A stretch of 64,000 nucleotides of DNA. Source: Marmoricola sp. GTDB lineage: Bacteria > Actinomycetota > Actinomycetes > Propionibacteriales > Nocardioidaceae. The position numbers and the translations under genes are program-made. The stretch's first letter is position 1. Each line of letters opens with the position of its first letter. Shown in pieces: positions 1 through 9,506 of this stretch. The notes under the pieces were generated by a model that saw nothing but the letters and a program-made list of their open reading frames with translations, searched no databases and was not told the DNA's origin. The stretch is taken from assembly GCA_025965195.1 (NCBI GenBank), contig JAOPXK010000129.1, forward strand, positions 1 to 64,000. The letters run 5' to 3'.

Positions 1-121
1 GGACGTCGTCTCCGACGCTGACCACTTGGCCATCGCTGATAGCGACGTCCCGCTGCTGGAACAGTCCGGAATCCGGATCGAAGACCTGCCCGGACTTCAG
101 TACGAGATCAAACTGGCTCAT
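1..121 (-). CDS. N-terminus of a dihydroorotase/allantoinase-like amidohydrolase (truncated by window edge)
   Basis: Reverse strand from ATG at 121 reads MSQFDLVLKSGQVFDPDSGLFQQRDVAISDGQVVSVGDDV, a cyclic-amidohydrolase N-terminus; an in-frame ATG also exists at 130. Confidence 0.7.
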   Translation of the reverse strand, partial: MSQFDLVLKSGQVFDPDSGLFQQRDVAISDGQVVSVGDDV

Positions 122-163
122 TGCACACATCTCTCTTTCCTTGGTCCACTCTCGTGCGCGTCA

Positions 164-1390
164 TCAGGATTGATCGTCCGGGAGCAGCAGGGCTCTGGGC
201 TCGAGTATCGACTCGGTCCTCTCCCCGACCGGCTCGCAGGGCGAGAAGTAGCGTGCTGCGATCTGCCGCCCGATCACCCTCAGCCCCTGCGGCGAGCGGT
301 CAGTGTGGTCGGCGATGAATGGGTCCTGATCAGTCAGGGTGTAGGCGGCCGAGAACCCCATCTCCCGCAGTTCCGCGGTCTCCAGAGTGGACTGCCCCGA
401 TACCGCGATGACCGGGACGCCGGCTGCCCGGGCGGCACGCGCCACGCCGGCCGGCGCTTTTCCGCGCGACGTCTGCTCGTCGATTCGACCCTCACCGGTC
501 ACCACCAAGGTCGCGTCGACCACCGTTTTCGAGAAGTCCAGGAGGTCCAAGATCACGTCGACGCCTGGGAGCAGCTCCGCACGCAACGCGGCGAGAGCTG
601 CGAACCCGACACCACCTGCGGCGCCCGCACCAGGTTCAGCACGGTGGTCACGACCGACGTTCTGTGCGACAAGCGCGGCCCAGCGACCGAGCGCCGATTC
701 GAGGAGCACCGCCCCAGTCCCGTCCACCCCTTTCTGGGGTCCGAAGACCGCGACTGCGCCGGTGGTCCCCAATAGCGGGCTGTCGACGTCTGAGGCAACC
801 ACGATCCGTGACCCCTTCAACCGCGCCTGGACTGGCACGAGGTCGACTGAGCCGAGCTCGAGCAACGCTGCTCCCCCGTCCGGCAGAGGATTGCCGGCTC
901 GATCCAGGACCCGCGCCCCGAGTGCCATGAGCATGCCGGCGCCGCCGTCGGTGCTGGCACTACCGCCCAGGCCGAGATTGATCAGCTGACAGCCGGAGTC
1001 GACCGCGGCAGCGATGACCTCTCCCACACCACGCGTCGAAGCGCACAGCGCCGAGTTGGAATCGGGTGTGAGCATCGTCAGCCCGGCGATGCTTGCCAGC
1101 TCGACGAAGGCCGTCGTCCCGCGACGCGCATATGACGTCTCAACGGGCGCCCCGAGCGGACCCGTAGCGGTTATCGGGACCCGCTCGAACCCGGCGTCGA
1201 TGACCGCATCCAGCGTGCCGTCGCCGCCGTCGGCCACCGGCACCTCGACGACGTCCAGATCGGGGCACACCTCCAGCATTCCCTCGATCAGGTGCCGCCT
1301 CACCTCACGGGCCGTGAGGGTCCCTTTGAACTTGTCCGGGGCGACAACGACCCGCGGTCGTCTCGCGGTTCCCGGCGAGTGTTCACTCAC
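164..1390 (-). CDS. Glycerate kinase
   Basis: VVVAPDKFKGTLTAREV motif and glycerate kinase-like sequence throughout; GTG start at 1390 preferred over the longer ORF, overlapping the upstream gene by 8 bp. Confidence 0.9.
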   Translation of the reverse strand: MSEHSPGTARRPRVVVAPDKFKGTLTAREVRRHLIEGMLEVCPDLDVVEVPVADGGDGTLDAVIDAGFERVPITATGPLGAPVETSYARRGTTAFVELASIAGLTMLTPDSNSALCASTRGVGEVIAAAVDSGCQLINLGLGGSASTDGGAGMLMALGARVLDRAGNPLPDGGAALLELGSVDLVPVQARLKGSRIVVASDVDSPLLGTTGAVAVFGPQKGVDGTGAVLLESALGRWAALVAQNVGRDHRAEPGAGAAGGVGFAALAALRAELLPGVDVILDLLDFSKTVVDATLVVTGEGRIDEQTSRGKAPAGVARAARAAGVPVIAVSGQSTLETAELREMGFSAAYTLTDQDPFIADHTDRSPQGLRVIGRQIAARYFSPCEPVGERTESILEPRALLLPDDQS

Positions 1391-2270
1391 TCTGTCGGGC
1401 CTTCGGACGACCGGACAGCTCGTCCACGAGCATGAGGAGGCCGGAGTGATCGAGGCCGCCGTGTCCGCGCGCGACCATTGACGCCACCAGCTGCGCGGCA
1501 ACGGCGCCCATCGGTGTGGCCACTCTCAGGTCACGTGCGGAGGACATGAAAATGCCCAGGTCCTTGTGATGAAGCTCAAGGCGAAAGCCCGGATCGAACT
1601 GGCGCTTCAGCATCCCGGCCGACTTGCGCTCCAGAATGGCGCTCCCAGCAAGCCCTCCGCCCAGCACCTCGAGCGCAGCCTCCAAGTCGGCTCCATTGGC
1701 CTCGAGGAACACGATCGCCTCCGATACGAGCTGCAACGTACCCGCGACGATCAGCTGATTGGCCGCCTTGACTGTCTGACCGGCACCTGGCGGGCCGACG
1801 TGCACGATGGTCTTGCCAACAGCGGCCAGCACGGGCTGGGCCCGCTCATAGTCAGCGTCCACGCCACCGACCATGATCGAGAGCGACCCGTCGATCGCAC
1901 CCTGCTCACCGCCTGAAACAGGCGCGTCGACAAGTCCGAGCCCCAAGTCGTGCGCCTCCTGGTGCAGGGCCGCCGCGACGTCAGGCCGGATGGTTGAGAA
2001 GTCGATGAACAATGTGCCCGGTCGAGTGGCCCGGAGCAGCTCGCCCAACACCGCCTGGACGTCGGGTGAGTCGGGAAGCATCGTCGCCACCACGTCGGCG
2101 CCTGCGGCAGCCTCGAGCGCGGACGCCACCAGCTTCACTCCGTGCTGCTCGAACGCGTCCGACCTCGGACGCGAACGATTGAACCCAACGACATCGAAGC
2201 CAGCATCCGCGAGGTTGCAGGCCATGGGCGCACCCATGATTCCCAATCCAATGAACCCGATCTTCGGCAC
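1383..2270 (-). CDS. 2-hydroxy-3-oxopropionate reductase (tartronate semialdehyde reductase), 3-HIBADH family
   Basis: MPKIGFIGLGIMGAPMACNLADAGF Rossmann motif; DAPVSGGEQGA; adjacent to glycerate kinase. Confidence 0.9.
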   Translation of the reverse strand: MPKIGFIGLGIMGAPMACNLADAGFDVVGFNRSRPRSDAFEQHGVKLVASALEAAAGADVVATMLPDSPDVQAVLGELLRATRPGTLFIDFSTIRPDVAAALHQEAHDLGLGLVDAPVSGGEQGAIDGSLSIMVGGVDADYERAQPVLAAVGKTIVHVGPPGAGQTVKAANQLIVAGTLQLVSEAIVFLEANGADLEAALEVLGGGLAGSAILERKSAGMLKRQFDPGFRLELHHKDLGIFMSSARDLRVATPMGAVAAQLVASMVARGHGGLDHSGLLMLVDELSGRPKARQSE

Positions 2271-2542
2271 GTCGAAATCCTCCTTGATTCGCGAACGAGA
2301 TGTCGCCCGACATGTCGCCGCACTCCTCGTCCCGGTCCTTGCGCTTCTCTTGCAGCGATCGAGGTCGGCTTGAGGACAATGTTCCTGTCAGACTAGCGCA
2401 CATGTATAACACGCGTACTCGCGACTGGGGCGCGGTCCACCGACCGGTCGTGGGTGGCCGACACGCCGCTAAAGGCTCGTTGCACCTTTCACAGACACCG
2501 GTTGCGTCCCTGAGGACGCTGCCGGGCCGTTGCCGTGTCGAA

Positions 2543-2868
2543 CCGTCAGTCGGTGCCCACCGCCTTGAGGACGTCCACCTTCGCGGCGGTGCGGGCCGGT
2601 CCGACGGCGGCGAGAACTCCGGCCACCGCGGCCAGAGCGACGTACAGGTCGATCTGCGGACCCGGGATCGAGATCGCCTTGATCCTTCGTCCTTCAGTGC
2701 CTGCGACAGGGCCAGCCCGATACCGGTCCCGAGAGCTGCGCCGCTCGCGGCACCGATCAGTGAGATCACCACCGACTCCAAGCGGACCATGGCCCGGACC
2801 TGCGCCCGGGTCATGCCGGCCGCGCGGAGCAGGCCCAGCTCACGGGTGCGCTCAACACGGGCTTCTCC
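2543..2868 (-). pseudogene. C-terminal remnant of FtsX-like ABC transporter permease
   Basis: ERTRELGLLRAAGMTRAQVRAMVRLESVVISLIGAASGAALGTGIGLALSQALKDEG, then a frameshift, then ISIPGPQIDLYVALAAVAGVLAAVGPARTAAKVDVLKAVGTD*. Confidence 0.75.
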
Positions 2869-3426
2869 ACGGCCCGTTCGCTCCTGAACAGGACCTTCGC
2901 GGTCGCTCCGTTGCTGCGTCCGGTCGCCAGCTCGTGCAGGACCTCGTGCTCACGCGCTGTCAGCGCGAGGAGCGCAGAGCTCTGCTCCTGGGCCTTGTGC
3001 GCGAGCAGTCCCTCAACGACCTTCGGATCCAGGGTCGACCCGCCGAGCGACACCTCGTACAGGGCGCGGACGAGGTCGTCGACCTGCTCACCCGCTCCTT
3101 CAACAGGTAGCCCAACCCCCTCCACACCCTCGGAGAGGAACTCGAAGGCGTAGTCCTCCTCGACGTACTGGGAGAGGACGACGACGCTGGTCTCGGGGAA
3201 CTCGGCCCGGATCCGCTTGGCGGCGTAGATCCCCCGGTCGTGAAGGTCGGGGGCATCCTGATGTCGGTGAGCACGGCATCGGGCCGGTGCGCCGCTACGG
3301 CCGCCAGGAGCGCATCCGGCTCAGCCACCGTCTCGACCAGATCGATCTCGGCGGTCTCGCTCAGCAGGCCCGCGACCCCTCACGGACCAGGTAGTTGTCG
3401 TCGGCGAAGACGACGCGCACCGTCAT
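2869..3426 (-). pseudogene. Frameshifted LuxR-family response regulator, 3' end lost
   Basis: Pieces MTVRVVFADDNYLVREG / GVAGLLSETAEIDLVETVAEPDALLAAVAAHRPDAVLTDIRMPP / GIYAAKRIRAEFPETSVVVLSQYVEEDYAFEFL / ALTAREHEVLHELATGRSNGATAKVLFRSERAVEK lie in different reverse frames. Confidence 0.8.
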
Positions 3427-3554
3427 GAGTTCACTGTATGGCCCGTCCGCGATCGATGCCGCGCCGCGCATCGGGCCGACCCGACCGATTGTCACCGGGG
3501 CCAGTCAAGTTCGAAACTCGGCCAATGGCCTCTGAATGCGGCCCTGTCGTGCTC

Positions 3555-3630
<76 letters not shown>

Positions 3631-3695
3631 AGATGTACGCCCTTCGGCGCGTGGAGAAAGTTACCACCGCGATCGGTGGCCTCCGAAATCGGGGC

Positions 3696-4496
3696 TCAGG
3701 CCCCGGAGGCCTTGCGCTGCTCGGCCTGTGCGACGGTCTCGGCCGTCGCCTCGGCAGCTGCTGCCTCCGCCGCTTCGGCCTGACGGACGAGGCCGGAGTC
3801 TGCCTCGTCGTGACCTGAGGAGGTGACGCCGGTCTGGGTGAGCTCGATCGTGCGGACGGTACGGCGGGCGCGCGCCTTCGAGACGTACGTCGGAAGCGTG
3901 ACGGGCAGCGGGTCCCACAACGAGCCCTCGTCGGCCACCGGCTCGGCAACTGCCGCGGCCAGCGCTGCATGGGAGAGACCCATCGTGTCCTCGGTGTCGA
4001 GGTCGGGGTCGATGTCGTGCTCGGTCGGAAGGACCTGGGCGGCCCGGGCACGGCGCGGAACCGCGGTCCGCTGGACCGACTGGGCACGCACCGAGAGCCG
4101 GGCGATGACGAGGAAGACGACGATCAGTGCGCCCGGGGCAGCTGTCGCCAGCCACGGGACGTAGTGGAAGTAGGCGAGCCCGGCGACGACGGCCAGGGCG
4201 AAGGTGAGGATGCCGAGCACCCGGCGCCGACGGGCAGCCGCGGCGCGCGCCTTCGTGCGGGTGATGACCGGCGGACGACGGGTGGTCTCGACAGGCTCGA
4301 CCACCGGAGGCCGCTCGACGACGGTCGACTCCTCGACCATCCGGGTGTCCTTGCGCGCGAGCACTCGCATCGTGTGCGAGAACCGCTCGACCGGGCGCGT
4401 CTGCGCCATCTCGTCATGGTGCTTGAGGGCCTTCGGGATCAGGTAGACCGCCCACGCGACGGCGAGCGCGACGAAGATGATTCCTGAAAGGTCCAC
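3696..4496 (-). CDS. SepX/GlpR-like actinobacterial membrane protein (Glp receptor family)
   Basis: N-terminal TM MDLSGIIFVALAVAWAVYLIPKALKHHDEM..RPVERFS, C-terminal DPLPVTLPTYV motif; located beside rimJ and a moeA/glp gene. Confidence 0.7.
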   Translation of the reverse strand: MDLSGIIFVALAVAWAVYLIPKALKHHDEMAQTRPVERFSHTMRVLARKDTRMVEESTVVERPPVVEPVETTRRPPVITRTKARAAAARRRRVLGILTFALAVVAGLAYFHYVPWLATAAPGALIVVFLVIARLSVRAQSVQRTAVPRRARAAQVLPTEHDIDPDLDTEDTMGLSHAALAAAVAEPVADEGSLWDPLPVTLPTYVSKARARRTVRTIELTQTGVTSSGHDEADSGLVRQAEAAEAAAAEATAETVAQAEQRKASGA

Positions 4497-4577
4497 GCTC
4501 AGACGATAGAAGCGCAGCCGGGCCCGCAGCCGGAGGCGGATCGGTGTGTCGCAAGATCACTTGTGTGACTGGTGTGA

Positions 4578-5174
4578 CTAAGCCTGTCCCTGATCGAGCC
4601 GGGCGACAAGACCCGGCGCCGCCTCCTCGACGGTGATCGCGAACAACCGGTGGTCGCGCCAGTCTCCGTCGATGTGCAGGAAGCGCGGCGCGTAGCCGAT
4701 CTCCCGGATGCCGAGCTTCTCCACGATCCGCAACGAGGCAGCGTTTTCCGGTCGGATCGCGATCTCGATCCGGTGCAGCCTCGCGGGCCCGAAACAGTGG
4801 TCGATCGCCATCGCGACGGCGCGGGGCATGATCCCCTTGCCGGCGTACCTCTCGTCGATCCAGTAGCCGATCGAGGCGAACTGGGCCGAGCCGCGCACGA
4901 TGTTGTTGACGGTGAGCTGGCCGACGAACGTGTCCTGATAGTCGACGGCGAACGCCAGCTGTCGTCCGGCACGGCTGCCCCGGCGCATGTCGCGCACCAT
5001 CGACGAGAACGTCCGCGGCCGGGTGTTGGACAGCGGCGGAGCGGTCGCGTCCCAGTGCTTGAGCCACTCGGCGTTGCGCTGCCTCGCCGAGCGCCACGCA
5101 CGCCGGTCCCTTTGCGAGAAGGGCCGGAGCCGCACCCCGGCAGAGGTGAGCACGACGGGCCAGGGTGAGTTCAT
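4578..5174 (-). CDS. rimJ: GNAT N-acetyltransferase, RimJ-like
   Basis: GxxYWIDERYAGKGIMPRA..HRIEIAIRPENAASLRIVEKLG motifs. Confidence 0.85.
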   Translation of the reverse strand: MNSPWPVVLTSAGVRLRPFSQRDRRAWRSARQRNAEWLKHWDATAPPLSNTRPRTFSSMVRDMRRGSRAGRQLAFAVDYQDTFVGQLTVNNIVRGSAQFASIGYWIDERYAGKGIMPRAVAMAIDHCFGPARLHRIEIAIRPENAASLRIVEKLGIREIGYAPRFLHIDGDWRDHRLFAITVEEAAPGLVARLDQGQA

Positions 5175-5194
5175 GGGTGCACTCAGGGACGGGC

Positions 5195-5674
5195 TCAGTG
5201 GTCGCTCCCGACGATCTGCTCGACGGCGTGCCGAAGCAGGGGTACGACGACCGCGAGCCCATCCTTCACGCCGCCCCTCGACCCGGGCAGGTTGATCACC
5301 AGCGCCTGCCCGATCGTGCCGGCGAGTCCTCTGGACAGTGCCGCGGTCGGAACGCCCTTCGCCACGCCGTACGCCCTGATCGCCTCGGCGATGCCCGGCA
5401 CCTCGCGCTCGAGCAACGAACGAGTGACCTCGGGAGTCTGGTCGGTCGGGGTGAGACCGGTGCCGCCACTGGTCAGCACGAGGCGCGCGCCAGCTGCGAC
5501 AGCTGCGGTTATCGCCGCTGCGACCGGCACACCGTCGGGTACGACGACCGGGTCAGAGACGGCCCAGCCTTCCGCCGCGAGGGCAGCAACGATCAGGGGA
5601 CCGGTCTCGTCGGCGTACACTCCGGCCGCGGCGCGGTTCGAGGCGATGATGACGGTTGCCTTCAACGTGTCCAC
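5195..5674 (-). CDS. MogA/MoaB-family molybdopterin adenylyltransferase-like protein
   Basis: [38 protein letters not shown] and [12 protein letters not shown] motifs. Confidence 0.9.
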   Translation of the reverse strand: MDTLKATVIIASNRAAAGVYADETGPLIVAALAAEGWAVSDPVVVPDGVPVAAAITAAVAAGARLVLTSGGTGLTPTDQTPEVTRSLLEREVPGIAEAIRAYGVAKGVPTAALSRGLAGTIGQALVINLPGSRGGVKDGLAVVVPLLRHAVEQIVGSDH

Positions 5675-6144
5675 GGCCCGCTCTTGCCCCCGGTCTTTGC
5701 CTCGACCCGGATATCGGTGATGACCGCAGCCTTGTCGACGGCCTTGACCATGTCGACGATCGTCAACGCAGCAACGGATACGGCGGTCAGCGCTTCCATC
5801 TCGACACCGGTCCGATCGGTCGTCCGGACGGTCGCGGAGATCGCTACGGCGTCGTCGAGCACGTCGAGCGACACCTCCACCGAGGAGATCGCCAGCGGAT
5901 GGCAGAGCGGCACCAGCGACGGTGTCTGCTTCGCGGCCATGATCCCGGCGACCCGGGCAACTCCCAGCGCATCGCCCTTCGGGACCCCGACACCTCGCAG
6001 AAGCCCAACCACAGCAGGGGAAACCAGCACCCGCCCGCTTGCTGTCGCCGACCGGGCGGTCACGTCCTTGCCGGAGACGTCGACCATCCGGGCGGCGCCG
6101 GTCTCGTCGACATGGGTGAGGCGAGGTTCATCGGGCGCCGTCAT
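5662..6144 (-). CDS. moaC: Cyclic pyranopterin monophosphate synthase MoaC
   Basis: [59 protein letters not shown]. Confidence 0.95.
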   Translation of the reverse strand: MTAPDEPRLTHVDETGAARMVDVSGKDVTARSATASGRVLVSPAVVGLLRGVGVPKGDALGVARVAGIMAAKQTPSLVPLCHPLAISSVEVSLDVLDDAVAISATVRTTDRTGVEMEALTAVSVAALTIVDMVKAVDKAAVITDIRVEAKTGGKSGPWTR

Positions 6145-7391
6145 CAGAACTCCCTGTCCAGCATCATCACCGGCACCGGCTGGCCTGCTTCGACCCGGGT
6201 GATGTCCTCGGCGATCACGATCAGCGCGTTGGCTCCCGACAGGCCGGCGACCAGATGGGACCCGGCACCGCCGACCGGAGTGACCTTGGCGCCACCCGGG
6301 CCGGCCGCGATCTGCGCCCGCAGGAACTGGCGCCGTCCCCTCATCGAGGTCAGGTCGGTGGTGCAGGACGCCCGGACCAGCGGGCGGGCATACGGCTCGC
6401 GGCCCATCATCTTGCGGAGCGCCGGCACCACGAAGACCTCGAAGGAGATGTACGACGAGACCGGGTTGCCCGGCAGCGTGAAGATCGGCGTCGCGTCCTC
6501 GCCGATCACACCGAAGCCCTGCGGCTTGCCCGGCTGCATCGCGACCTCGAGGAAGTCGACCGTGCCCAGCTCGCGGAGCACCTCCTTGACCACGTCATGG
6601 GTGCCCTTGCTGACCCCGCCGCTGGTGACGACCACGTCCGCCCGGACGAGCTGGTCGTTGATCGCCTCGGAGAAGCTGTCCGGGTCGTCGGAGACCGAAG
6701 CGACCCGGTAGGCGATCGCGCCGGCGGACTTCGCCGCGGCGGCGAGCAGGTAGGAGTTCGCGTCGAAGATGCTGTCGCGTCCCAGCGGCGAGCCCGGGTC
6801 GACCAGCTCGGACCCGGTCGAGAGCACGACGACCCGCGGCCGCGGCGGCGTCGGGACCTGGCCGAACCCGACCGAGGCGAGCAGGCCGAGCTGACGGGCG
6901 CCGACCATCGTGCCCTTGGGCATCAGCAGGTCACCCTTGCTGATCTCCTCACCGGCCCGGCGTACGTGCTCACCGAGGCCGGGGGCGCGATGGATCAGCA
7001 CCTGGGCGACGCCCTCGTCGGTCCACTCGAAGGGCACCACCGCGTCGCAGCCTTGCGGAATGGGAGCACCGGTCATGATCCGGACCGCCGTACCCGGAGA
7101 CATCGCGAAGATCCTGGTCTGGCCGGCCGCGATCTCGCCGACCACCGGCAGGTGCACGGGGCGCTCCGCGGAAGCGTCGGCGACGTCGCGGAAGACCACG
7201 GCGTAGCCATCCATGGCGGAGTTGTCGAAGATCGGCAGCGCGACCGGGGAGTGGATGTCCTCCGCGACCGGCAGACCGAGGGCATCCATCAGCGGCTGCT
7301 GGTACGTCGGAAGCGCGGAGATCCGCTTCAGGATGTTCGCGAGGTGCTCGTCAACAGTGGTCAGGCCGGACGGCTCGCGAGAGGAAGGCAT
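6144..7391 (-). CDS. Gephyrin-like / MoeA-family protein (probable Glp)
   Basis: [32 protein letters not shown] motifs; 415 aa; in the UGPase-rimJ-glpR locus. The canonical STGDEL motif reads STGSEL. Confidence 0.85.
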   Translation of the reverse strand: MPSSREPSGLTTVDEHLANILKRISALPTYQQPLMDALGLPVAEDIHSPVALPIFDNSAMDGYAVVFRDVADASAERPVHLPVVGEIAAGQTRIFAMSPGTAVRIMTGAPIPQGCDAVVPFEWTDEGVAQVLIHRAPGLGEHVRRAGEEISKGDLLMPKGTMVGARQLGLLASVGFGQVPTPPRPRVVVLSTGSELVDPGSPLGRDSIFDANSYLLAAAAKSAGAIAYRVASVSDDPDSFSEAINDQLVRADVVVTSGGVSKGTHDVVKEVLRELGTVDFLEVAMQPGKPQGFGVIGEDATPIFTLPGNPVSSYISFEVFVVPALRKMMGREPYARPLVRASCTTDLTSMRGRRQFLRAQIAAGPGGAKVTPVGGAGSHLVAGLSGANALIVIAEDITRVEAGQPVPVMMLDREF

Positions 7392-7400
7392 GAGCCGACC

Positions 7401-8786
7401 CTATTGCGCCGACGGCCCCGTGCCGAGCACCGTGCCCGCGTCCACCCGGCCGTGGTCGCCGTCGAGCGTGACGTCGCCGACGACGCGGACCTTCCCGCCG
7501 AACGCCCAGTCCCCGTGTACGACGAACGAGCTCGCGTCCTTCAGCGACGGCACTCCCGATTGGAAGCGCTTGTCGAACTCCCCCACCAGCTTGTACACGT
7601 TGCCCAGCTCGACGTACGGGATCGAGGCGACTGCCTGGTCGAGCACGAAGTCCTTGCCGAGCTCGTAGGCATCGGATCGCAGCACCAGCAGGTCGTCGGT
7701 CGTCTTCACCGGCACGAACCTGTCGCGCCCGACCTCGATCGTGCGGGCGTCCTCGAAGATCTCGATGGCCGCACCCATCGCGGTCTCGATCTGGACGACC
7801 TCCGGGCTCGCCTTGTCACCGGGGTCGACGTGCTTCGTGTTGCGGATCAGGGGCAGGCCGAGGATGCCGTCGCGCCGGACGATCTCGCTGCGCAGGGCCG
7901 CCAGGTCGAACCACAGGTTGTTGGTGGAGGTGAACTTGTGGCGGCTCAGGTCGCCGAGCGCCTCCAGGTCCTCGGGCAGCGTCTGCGCGGTCTCGCGAAG
8001 CACGATCCGGCCATCGCTCTTGCGGGTGGCGAAGTGACCGCCCTTCTTGTCCCCGGCCGTACGCCGGACCGCCTCGATCGCGAACGGCGCGCCGGAGGAG
8101 GCGAACCAGCCGGCGACTCGTGCGTCGGGCACCGCGCCGAGGTTGTCGGAGTTGGAGACGAAGGCCCGCTGGTAGCCCGCGTCGATCAGCTTGTCGAGCA
8201 GCCCGGTGCCACGCAACGCGGTGTAGATGTCGCCGTGACCCGGAGGGCACCACTCGAGTGCGGGATCCTTCGGCCAGCGGACCGGCTTGAGGTTGTCGAC
8301 CCGGATCTTCGGTTCCTTGTTCTGCAGGAACTCCAGCGGGAGGCCGTCGACCGCGAGCCCGTCGTACCGGGCCAGGGCAGCGAGGGTGTCTGCACTGGTC
8401 CGAAAGCTGTTCATGAAGATCAGTGGCAGCGGGGCGGCGTACTCGTCGCGCAGGTGCAACACCTGGCGGGCGATGATGTCGAGGAAGGACAGGCCCCGGC
8501 GTACGCAGAGCAGGGACTTCGCCCGGTCCATGCCCATCGAGGTGCCGAGGCCGCCATTGAGCTTGATCACCGCGGTCGTCGCGATCGCGTCGGCGGCGAC
8601 CTGGTCGGGAACATCCATGTCGGCGAGGGACGGCATGTCCAGCGGGTCGATGGTGTCCTCCGGGATCATCCCGGTCTCGCCGTGCTCCACCAGCCGGTAG
8701 TAGTGCGCGAACACGTCGATGGCAACCGGGTCCACCCCAGCGTCGACCATCTTGCGCCGGGCGAGCCGCAACCCTTCGTCACTCAT
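7401..8786 (-). CDS. UTP--glucose-1-phosphate uridylyltransferase, UDPGP (eukaryote-like) family
   Basis: KLNGGLGTSMGMDRAKSLL and NTKHVDPGDKASPEVVQIETAMGAAIEIF; ATG at 8786 (MSDEGLRLARRKM) preferred. Confidence 0.9.
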   Translation of the reverse strand: MSDEGLRLARRKMVDAGVDPVAIDVFAHYYRLVEHGETGMIPEDTIDPLDMPSLADMDVPDQVAADAIATTAVIKLNGGLGTSMGMDRAKSLLCVRRGLSFLDIIARQVLHLRDEYAAPLPLIFMNSFRTSADTLAALARYDGLAVDGLPLEFLQNKEPKIRVDNLKPVRWPKDPALEWCPPGHGDIYTALRGTGLLDKLIDAGYQRAFVSNSDNLGAVPDARVAGWFASSGAPFAIEAVRRTAGDKKGGHFATRKSDGRIVLRETAQTLPEDLEALGDLSRHKFTSTNNLWFDLAALRSEIVRRDGILGLPLIRNTKHVDPGDKASPEVVQIETAMGAAIEIFEDARTIEVGRDRFVPVKTTDDLLVLRSDAYELGKDFVLDQAVASIPYVELGNVYKLVGEFDKRFQSGVPSLKDASSFVVHGDWAFGGKVRVVGDVTLDGDHGRVDAGTVLGTGPSAQ

Positions 8787-8812
8787 ACCTCGATCGTAGG
8801 GTTGATCTCGCC

Positions 8813-9385
8813 ATGGATCACATCGAGTCTGCAAAGCTTGCGATCCGCGACCAGCTGCTGACCGCCCGAGGGCGGCAACCGGTCGCCGAACTCGCTGCCC
8901 GCGCCCAGGCCAGGGCTGCCCTTCTGCTCGCCGCGCCGGAGGTACGCCGGGCAGCGACGGTCGCTGCCTATGTCTCCGTCGGACGTGAGCCCGGCACCGG
9001 CCCGTTGCTCGATGGCCTGCTGTCCTTGGGGAAACGGGTGATCCTGCCGCTGCTCCAGCCCGACAACGACCTCGACTGGGCGGTCCACGACGGTCGGCTC
9101 GTCTCGGCCAGCCGTGGCTTGCTCGAGCCGGACGGTCGCCCGCTCGGGTTCGACGCGATCGCCACGGCCGACGTGGTGATCGTCCCGGGCCTCGCCGTCG
9201 ATCCGACCGGCATGCGGATGGGCCGCGGCGGTGGGTCCTACGACCGGGCCCTGGGCCGCGTCCCGGTCGGGACGTTCACGTGCGTGCTGCTCAACTCCGA
9301 AGAGGTGCTCCCCCAAGTGCCCCGGGACTCGCACGACCGACACGTCAGCGCCGCCGCGACCGAGCTCGACCTCCTCCGCTTCTGA
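8813..9385 (+). CDS. 5-formyltetrahydrofolate cyclo-ligase
   Basis: VIVPGLAVDPTGMRMGRGGGSYDRAL signature; start near the divergent UGPase, as in other actinobacteria. Confidence 0.9.
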   Translation: MDHIESAKLAIRDQLLTARGRQPVAELAARAQARAALLLAAPEVRRAATVAAYVSVGREPGTGPLLDGLLSLGKRVILPLLQPDNDLDWAVHDGRLVSASRGLLEPDGRPLGFDAIATADVVIVPGLAVDPTGMRMGRGGGSYDRALGRVPVGTFTCVLLNSEEVLPQVPRDSHDRHVSAAATELDLLRF

Positions 9386-9506
9386 TCGCCGACCCGTCAG
9401 ATCTTCACTCGCGGACCGCGCCGACCCGTCAGAACCTCACCGAGCTGGCGTGAACTTCTGCCGGGTCGGCGGGGCAGCTGGGTGAACTTCTGCCGGGTCG
9501 GCGATC
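9384..9506. repeat. Four-copy nested inverted repeat between convergent genes
   Basis: Copies gatcgCCGACCCGTCAGATCTTCAC (9384-9408), gCGCCGACCCGTCAGAACCTCAC (9418-9440), then reverse copies GTGAACTTCTGCCGGGTCGGCG (9450-9471) and GTGAACTTCTGCCGGGTCGGCGATC (9482-9506). Confidence 0.85.

Noticed and set aside
6255-8861. 868-aa plus-strand ORF opposite glp/UGPase
   Set aside because: R/D/H/G-rich low-complexity translation with no motifs; shadow frame of well-supported minus-strand genes in high-GC DNA.
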